A stretch of 64,000 nucleotides of DNA, taken from NCBI RefSeq assembly GCF_000516985.1, contig NW_006917093.1, positions 2,790,001 to 2,854,000 of the forward strand, given 5' to 3'. Positions 57,310 through 64,000 of this stretch are shown here, in pieces. Under the pieces are notes generated by a model that searched no databases, was not told the DNA's origin, and was given only the letters and a program-made list of their open reading frames with translations. The stretch's first letter is position 1, and each line of letters begins with the position of its first letter. Source of the DNA: Pestalotiopsis fici W106-1. Its lineage: Eukaryota > Ascomycota > Sordariomycetes > Amphisphaeriales > Sporocadaceae. The translations under genes were made by a program, and so were the position numbers.

Positions 57310-58639
57310 ATGTCGACTACAAGTAAAAAGCCCACCGCCACCGACGACATGCCTCACGGTGTCCCCAGGGACATTGATGACGATGCATCTAGTCCAGCAA
57401 AACCTGCCCCCAAGCGCCCCGTAGCTGACGGCTCCAAAACCGACGTCCGCCGCCGCAGCACCCAAGAGGCAGCACCCAGTCAAAGTCGACCTCGCCGCGA
57501 AGAAACGCCCCAGAAGAAGGAGACACCACAGAAGGCTGTGCCCAAACCCGATACCGAGGAAACAACCCAAAAGAGAGAGACAGCCCAGAAAGCTGCACCC
57601 AAACCTGATACCGAGGAAACACCCCAGAAGAAAGAAATATCCCAGAAGACTGCGTCCAAACCCGAGCCTGAAGATATCCATGACTTATCAGAGCCTAATG
57701 GCCTCGACGCTATATCCAAACCAGAAGGTGATGGCCAGATTTCCGAGTCCGAGGAACCCATGACAACAACCCGGCGGGATAAAGCTAGACCCGAACTCAG
57801 TGATGAAGAAAAGGCGCAAGCCATAAAAGCGTGGCAAGATGCAAAAGCAATGGGATTGAATCTCGGCCAGATGAACGCTGAACCCACTCGCTGGCCCCTC
57901 AAGAGCGATGTCTTCCAGGCCAAGACAGCTTTGGACGTCTTTAGCCTCGACTTGTACAGAATCCTTTTGGGATTGCTGGAAAAGTCTACGGCGCCACAAC
58001 TAATTGACATCATGTATGTGAAAGGGAGCAATATTTGTATACTTTCCTCCACATGATGCAAGCATAGCTGACCCGAGGGATATCCGAGTACAGGCAGCAG
58101 AACCAGCGAGTCAGAGACTACAATGCGGCGCTTCGCGATAGGAGATACACCGGACTTTTGCCACTGATCACCGAGAAAGGAGAATTACACGAATTACTTT
58201 ACAAAAGGGAGAAGATGCCGTCCAAAGCTGGAAACAAACATACCATGGACACAATTGAGAGCTTGTCCCGTCGGTTCATCTTTCCTTGCCTCTTTTTTTC
58301 ACCGTCTTCCATTTTCCATGTCATTGTTAGTCTTGCTGACCCGATTTGACATCATATAGCCGATGAAAAGAAGAGTGTTCTATTCACAATTCGGGAGCTT
58401 GAGAACTTGACACGTTAGTATCTCTTTTTAATCTCTCGCGCGCACACAAGTCGTACTGAACTGACATGCTTCACTCGTCCAAAGCCGATATCAAGCAAAA
58501 GATTCTGAACGACCTCAAAATGACTGGCGCCCTTCGATTCGAGTCTCTGGATGAGGACCGTGAGTACAAAGCTGAGGCAGCTACCATGCAACTCCGCATA
58601 GCAATGGGCCTGCCTGCAGTTTATAGTGCATCTGGGTGA
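57310..58639 (+). CDS. Unrecognised protein A of a tandem paralog pair, with 19-residue repeats
   Basis: Four exons, 57310-58013, 58094-58269, 58360-58413 and 58485-58639, give 362 residues. The first ~180 residues are disordered and Lys/Pro/Glu/Thr-rich, with three 19-residue tandem repeats at 64-120 (EETPQKKETPQKAVPKPDT type). A helical region follows (QAKTALDVFSLDLYRILLGL), then RVRDYNAALRDRR, two short helical units each beginning SPD or TPD (DEKKSVLF, DIKQKILN), and the end TMQLRIAMGLP. RVRDYNA, the helical unit and TMQLRIAxGLP recur in the next gene, with introns at matching places. Compared with that gene, about 65 residues before TMQLRIA are missing. Donors GTCGGT and GTTAGT are weak but supported by the paralog. 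No known domain, signal peptide or membrane helix. Function unknown. Confidence 0.65.
57499..57669 (+). repeat. Three tandem 57-base coding repeats
   Basis: Three copies of a 57-base unit encode 19-residue repeats beginning EETPQK. The copies differ at several codons, so the expansion is not recent. Confidence 0.8.
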
Positions 58640-60118
58640 AACATGCTTGGCGATGTGCTGGAAAATGAGTAATCAGTGTGGCTGCATGGTTAATTGCTCC
58701 AAAAAGGGGATTGGGTCCCAATATCAATGAAATTGTACGAGAGTCGTAATTGGAGGTGGGAGTAGGCGAGTATAAAGCTATGAGAGAATGTCTGAGCAAA
58801 GCTACAACTTTCCTGTTGCCCCTATCCTCCATAATTATAGAAAATGCAAACGTTGAGTATATGATTCATGCGAGTCAAATAACATGATTTGACATGTGCC
58901 AAAGATGCATGCCTTCAGCGCTACAATACACGAGGCTGTACATTGGTATCTATCCATTGACCAGTAATATATCCTAGTAGTCTTCTCGATTTGCCGATTT
59001 ATGGTTGGTACTATCCCTACCTCACTTTCGTGTTGAGGATTAAGGTGTACAAGCTCTCAATTGGTTCTGCCCATGAAGACTTTCGGCATGTCCCGCCACA
59101 CCTATGATGGGGAAATTCTAGCTACTAGTGTCGAGCGAGCAGATACTCTGTACTAAGCAATTCCAGACTATACTACTGGAACCCAGGGTGTCACAGCCTC
59201 TGGCACTATACCCCACCAATTCGATTCACACATTTAGACCACGAGCCCGGATAAGATTCCAAAGCTGAAAACTAGGTCCTCTTAACCTCCAGGTTTGTTT
59301 TCATCTGCTCATGCCTTCCTCTACGATTCTTCATCAAACCTAACCTGATTGGTACCTAGCATTCAAAGCGCATCACAAATGTCTGAGACTGGAAAATCAG
59401 CCCGCAGCCGCCATGGTCTTAGCGATGGTTTGCCCTACCTACAGACTTGAGAAGTGCCGAAACCCGAATGTAAGGGATTCGATCTTTCATATCAATTTTG
59501 TGACTTTTTGGCTTCAACCCCATGCTGTTACAGTGTCGTTGATGCCAACAAATACTGGTTGTCACGATAATCTGGCTCGGCATGGAATATCAGATCATTC
59601 CCTCTCATATGTCACAATTTGACCCCATCCGACTCATCTCCGCCAGCCAGCTCCCTCATCACGATTACCTCTGCGTATATCAACCTATCAGCGCATATAG
59701 ATTATCGTTTAATTACACACATCTAACTTTGACCAATATAATGTGCACTCTTTACTCCAGTGGAATTCTATGATATTCCATTCGTACGAAAATGCCCGTG
59801 GTGGAAGTTTCTTGTCAGCTGATGCATTGCATTGGGAATGTAATTCGTCAGTTTGTCAAACTCAGAAGCAGCGATCTTTCTGTTTGAATATATACTTCCA
59901 ATCATGATATCAAGTGGATTTTTTCGCATGTGAATGGTTGCCTATACAGGTTGCGTATGTGCGGCGGTTCTGGCTGTCAATCAATTTGTGTCAAGTCACA
60001 TATGATCGGAGGAATGATATTTTCAAGTATTTAAGACTTTGATTCATTTGCCTCTGTAGCTGGCTGGTGCTCTCTTGTTTCTTTCCCGCAATTACACAAA
60101 GTCAAATCATCATCAAAC
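58640..60118. other. Intergenic between the two paralogs
   Basis: About 1.5 kb, AT-rich in parts. No further copy of the paralogous gene or repeat flanks could be seen by eye. Confidence 0.5.
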
Positions 60119-61085
60119 ATGCCAATAGCTACCAGGACCCAACAGACGGACGGGAACTCTGCAGGTTCTGTGAAGAATTTTCCGTCGCGATCCAGCGGAG
60201 AACCCTCCAAAGCCACGGGGGCTTCTGGAGGACCAGTGACCTTGCCAATTCTGCCAACTCCGGATCCAAACGAAAGAAAACACATTGGTGAGACCAGCGA
60301 TAAGCATTTCAACGAAGACATCAATGACATCGGAACCAAATTGAACAGTGTCAACAATGATTTATTTCATGTCCTGAGTGAATTGCAGGCACGCCAGTCC
60401 GCGGGACTCGGGAGTGCGTAAGTATAATGGAATCAGATTGCCCATTCTTTTCATGATGAGAGGCCACCTTGCTTACGAGTTGCTTGTACAGGCTGTATAA
60501 TCTGCGGGCTAGAGACTATAACGCAGGTCTCCCTAATAGAAAATGTCATACCAAGGCATTAGTGGATTCTTCTGGCAACTTCATTGTGGATCTTTTAGTT
60601 ACTGGCAAGGAAAAATCGCCTGGAAAGGGAGTCACAGTCGAAAGGCTCGAGAAGTTGCCAGGTTAGTGTTCCCTTGAATTTCTCATGCATCAGTAATCAA
60701 CTTCTCGTATTGAAATCTCGACTACGCAGATGCCCAGAAGATAAGAATTTTAAAAAAGTTGAACCCAACTGAAGAGTTCAGCTCATTGATCGAACCATTC
60801 ATCGAAAAGCTCCTGCAAGAGGCGTTTGAGGCGCGAAGAGATGACAATTTCCAACTAAACCAGTCCATGGACGAACTCATTGACATCAAATCCGACCTCA
60901 TGCAAGCCGTGCTTGACTCTGCTGAGGATAGCCAGGACATCATCGATCTCCTCCATTTCCGAATGGCAGAGGACAAGAGTCTTTTAGATGCTTATGAGAC
61001 AGAATACACGGACTACCTGACCATGCAACTCCGCATCGCTGTGGGTTTGCCTAGGTCCTTCTGTCATTGCCCTCCAGGAGTATAA
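60119..61085 (+). CDS. Unrecognised protein B of the tandem paralog pair
   Basis: Three exons, 60119-60417, 60492-60661 and 60730-61085, give 274 residues. After a short Ser/Thr/Pro-rich N-terminus comes a helical stretch (LNSVNNDLFHVLSELQA), then NLRARDYNAGLPNRK, a basic segment, and a long acidic helical region with SMDELIDIKSDLMQAVLDSA. The end is TMQLRIAVGLPRSFC. It shares with the upstream gene the RxRDYNA block, one helical unit (DAQKIRILKKL) and the TMQLRIAxGLP end, and the first intron interrupts the same place in phase 2. It lacks the 19-residue repeats but keeps a ~65-residue segment the other has lost. No known domain or targeting signal. Function unknown; the pair probably arose by local duplication. 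Confidence 0.68.
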
Positions 61086-61681
61086 GGGGAAAGCAATGAG
61101 ACCTGAAGTAATCAAAAGGCTTTGAAAAGCGTCTGACGGTATGGTATTTTGGCGTTCCGTGATGGCGTTACTCGAAATTGGTATTATTGGAGATTGGACA
61201 ATGTTATCCTGCGATAGCTATATCCATGGAGGAAAAAGTAGCGTTCCAATACAAATTGAATACACTCTCTGTTTTCATTTTTCCTTTTGGCATGCTGCAT
61301 TGAATTAAATCTTGAAAGTGCACTTCTAAGTTGCCATGGTTTCCGAGACAAACATTGAAAGTATGGTGTCAAGCCATGTACAATGCACCCCAGGCCAGAG
61401 TAAATTTCCTGGGGGGTGTCAATATAGATAATGGTCCTCAGGAGATTATTTGTTTAGTCTGCTTCGTTTTCCTTGTTTAGCAGCAGCAAAGATGTAACCA
61501 ACGTCACAAGTAAACAGCTCGGAACGAAACGTGGACCACAGTATAACTGCACTGCACTTTACTGTGATTCTTGAGATATTAATGTATTCATCATCAAATC
61601 GATGCCCTAATTTTGCCTATGATGCTGCCCCTTTTCTATACCATAACGTCGTGCATATACATCAACTTCCTTGAGAAGAGT
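61086..61681. other. Intergenic, convergent 3' ends
   Basis: About 600 bases between the stop of paralog B and the stop of the chitin synthase. Nothing is recognised. Confidence 0.55.
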
Positions 61682-64000
61682 CTACTTGGACTTTCGCGAA
61701 TCGCCTTGCTTGGTAGAAAATGACGGGGCTGGAGACGCATCTCTCGACTCTGACTCTAGGCCATCCATCTCAAGCTCATCAGCCGCGGAAGTTCTCATCC
61801 AGCTCGCGCGACCCAGTGGACTGCGTCCGTTCCGAGGGCGATTCTGTGCAGTGCCCGGCACGCCAAGTGGCGACCCTCGTTGCCCCCGTGGTTCGTTGGC
61901 ATGCTCGATCTCCGCTGTGTCAAAGTCCTTGCTGCTACTAGCGGCGCTTCCCTTTCGCTGATGGCTGTCCGGGACATTGTCAGAGTATGGAGCATCTACT
62001 GGATCCGTCCATCCGGCTTTATTGAGCTCGGTATCGGATATCTCATAGACTTGGCCAGGCGGCGGAACGGCGAACTGTTTCGACTTGCCCAAGAACTGAT
62101 TGTACTGATTCTGCTGTGCCATCTCGTACTTCTTGCGATCCTCTTCGCCCATTATACTCTCAACCCTGCGCGGGAAGTAGACTGACTGATTTCCTGAAGC
62201 ACCATTCATGAAACTTTCCCATGAGTCGCGATGGGGAAGTTCGTAACGATGTGTAGGCAGTTCGGAAGATGAGCCAGCCAATAAGTTGACACTGTACACT
62301 GACTCTTCTGGATGAGCATAGAAGCCATTGGGCTTCCTCTCCCGAACAGCAAACTTGCCCTCTGCCTTCTCTGGTGGCTGCAACTTGCTCTTGGATCGCT
62401 TGATGGAGGACTTCTTCTCGACCGCGGGAATGAAAGTCTCTGGGACAACGTTGAGCTCGTCGCCTTGCTTCTCTGCCTGTTCGACAGCCTGCTGCGGTGT
62501 GGTGCCCTCATCTGCCTTGGCAGCGTCTGCACGGGGGCCTCCCCAGGTGCGTTGGCCTGCAGTAAAGATACCGTATACCATGTAGTACCAGTTGAAGAAT
62601 GGATTCAAAACAAACATCATGGGATACAACCATATCTTGAAGCGCTTGAGCTTCATACCAAAGTAGATCATCATGAGCCAGTTTAATCCGAGCGAGATGG
62701 CAATGAATCCAACTGGTAAGTCGGACACCTTCTTTGTTGTTGTGATGATGGCCAAGACCATGATGAAGAAGAGTAGTGCTGTCGTTCGAATAGTATTCTG
62801 CATGAATCGGACCACGAGCAAAATTGGGTACCGTTTCCACAAACGCCAATCAGTCAGCATGCAGACTTCATTCGTGATGAAACCGAGGAACCATCGTCGT
62901 CTTTGCTTGATCAGCGATGCCACTGTCTGCACTGCCTCCGTCTTGCAAAAGGCTGATGTGCACATCTGAATCTGGTACCGCTTCTTTGCACCGATCATGA
63001 ACAGGTGAGTGAGCCACCGATCCTCTCCTAGATGGCTCTTGGCAAAGTCGAAGAGGTCCTCGCATTCTTCCGCCTTGTCGGCAAAGTAGTATTTGGCCAT
63101 GCGTCGGAAGGCCGAGAATCGGAGCATGGTCAAGGCACCTGGTAAACAAGTGACAGCTCCGCATCCAGACTCGACAGTTCTCTCGAAAAGTTGGCCGTGG
63201 ATATACTCCATATCCTGAAGCAGAGTAATAACACTGTGCGACTTGGTTGTAGAAGTGATGACACCAGTCATGGCCAACATATCTCTGTGGTTTCCAGGGC
63301 TCAACTCCATGTCGTAGATGAAGTTCTGAAGACAAACGCGATCAAGAATGCAGTCGGAGTCAATGAAAAGAACGAAAAGATTGTCGTTGCGCTTAAGATA
63401 ACCAGTGTACACCTTGTCGATCAGTTTGTAAGTAGACTTTTGGCAATGTCGCTTTCCGCCGTGTGGGAATCGAGAGACAGTGATGCGAGCAGCTCTGTAA
63501 GTAACATCGATGCTCTTTGGGTACGATTCGAGGGTTAGTGGCACACCAAGCTTTTCAATGGTGTTGAGGTACAGCTCGTCTTCTTGATCTCCGTCAAAAG
63601 ACAGGAAGACATGGATACAGGAAGGAGGATAGTCGCAGTCTACCACTGAGTTGATGGCCGTGACTAGAACATCTGGATCTTCCTTGTAACAAGGCATCAC
63701 GATGACGACCTTGGGGGCAGAGACCTCGTCCAGGACTTTCTTGATGCGCTTTGTCCTGCCTAGTTGGTGCGTGACAAGTTGATAGACACAGAACAGCCAT
63801 GGCACGGTCAAAAGACCAGCAAAACTCCAAAATGCGAACCATTGGAGGACTACGACCATTTCTTCGGGCCAGTACTGCACAATGACACTTGGTAGTGGGA
63901 GTGTGACGACCATGATCGGCAAGAAAATGGCGCTGGGTTTTGATTAGCTTTCACCCCGTCACGTCGACAAATGAACAGAGAGGCATACCGTAACAGTGTG
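61682..64000 (-). CDS. Chitin synthase (class VI/VII-like), 5' end cut by right edge
   Basis: The visible part has a main exon 63932-61682, an intron 63988-63933 (GTATGC donor, CCCAG acceptor) and the last 12 bases of an upstream exon running off the window. The catalytic core has MPCYKEDPD, a DSD motif (FIDSDC), GEDRWL (about 63013-63033) and QRRRW (62891-62905), the signature set of chitin synthases that add GlcNAc from UDP-GlcNAc at the plasma membrane. Several membrane helices flank it (before the core and after QRRRW). There is no myosin motor or cytochrome-b5-like domain in view, and a ~300-residue hydrophilic Ser/Glu/Arg-rich tail follows. This fits the shorter class (AfuChsD/MoChs7-like in varying nomenclature). 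The class assignment is tentative. Confidence 0.9.

Noticed and set aside
58560..58584. Possible 21-base intron in the last exon of paralog A (GTGAGT ... GCAG)
   Set aside because: Far below the minimal intron length of fungi, and the reading frame continues without it.
1..64000. Biosynthetic gene cluster
   Set aside because: Oxidoreductases, an MFS transporter, an NmrA-like protein and a peroxidase are present but are scattered among housekeeping genes, and no backbone synthase (polyketide, peptide, terpene) is in the window.
1..64000. CRISPR arrays, rRNA genes, tRNA genes
   Set aside because: No regularly spaced repeats and no rRNA or tRNA cores were seen by eye on either strand.

Overview
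The window is nuclear DNA of a filamentous ascomycete. Genes carry many short introns (mostly 50-140 bases) with GTAAGT/GTATGT-type donors, CTAAC/CTGAC-like branch points and pyrimidine-rich leaders. The gene set (GMP synthase, END3, TDP1, an NmrA-like protein, a chitin synthase with a long hydrophilic tail, a secreted peroxidase, a phytase-like phosphatase) fits Pezizomycotina, most likely Sordariomycetes and probably Hypocreales. That placement is inferred from protein style, not from a search. I see no operons, tRNA, rRNA or CRISPR. One 100-N assembly gap lies at 12793-12892.

Layout. 1-13 kb: the last ~100 codons of a probable receptor-type membrane protein, a class I glutamine amidotransferase (-), a 1226-residue SNF2 helicase with a RING finger (+), an FAD oxidoreductase (-) and a YwbE-domain/zinc-finger protein (-). 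13-18 kb: GUA1 with ten exons (+), converging on an NmrA-like protein (-). 18-27 kb, all +: a secreted heme peroxidase with a long C-terminal extension, a membrane-anchored histidine phosphatase, a single-pass membrane protein with three NPF motifs, and an inositol monophosphatase. 27-38 kb: an unrecognised protein whose HELGH motif is created by splicing (+), an MFS transporter (+), a protein with a ~170-residue Asp/His/Asn-rich region (-) and a small very acidic protein (-). 39-53 kb: END3 (+), an AIF/FSP1-like oxidoreductase (-), a MITE-like inverted-repeat element, acyl-CoA-binding protein (+), TDP1 (-), a two-thioredoxin-domain membrane PDI (+) and an alpha carbonic anhydrase (-). 53-64 kb: a long gene-poor stretch, two unrecognised genes in tandem that are paralogs of each other (+), and a chitin synthase running off the right edge (-).

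Nothing looks like a classical biosynthetic cluster. Most genes are housekeeping or secreted/membrane single genes with independent promoters. The parts least explained by known families are the paralog pair at 57.3-61.1 kb, the D/H/N-rich protein with its small acidic neighbour at 35.5-38.2 kb, the spliced-HELGH protein at 27.4-29.2 kb, and the inverted-repeat element at 43.4-43.7 kb. Two loci may connect functionally: the NPF-motif membrane protein (24-25 kb) carries the peptide bound by EH domains, and END3 (39.7-41 kb) is an EH-domain endocytic protein.

Gene models below were built by hand from splice signals and reading-frame continuity. Start codons and the less typical splice sites are inferred. 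Residue numbers follow these models.
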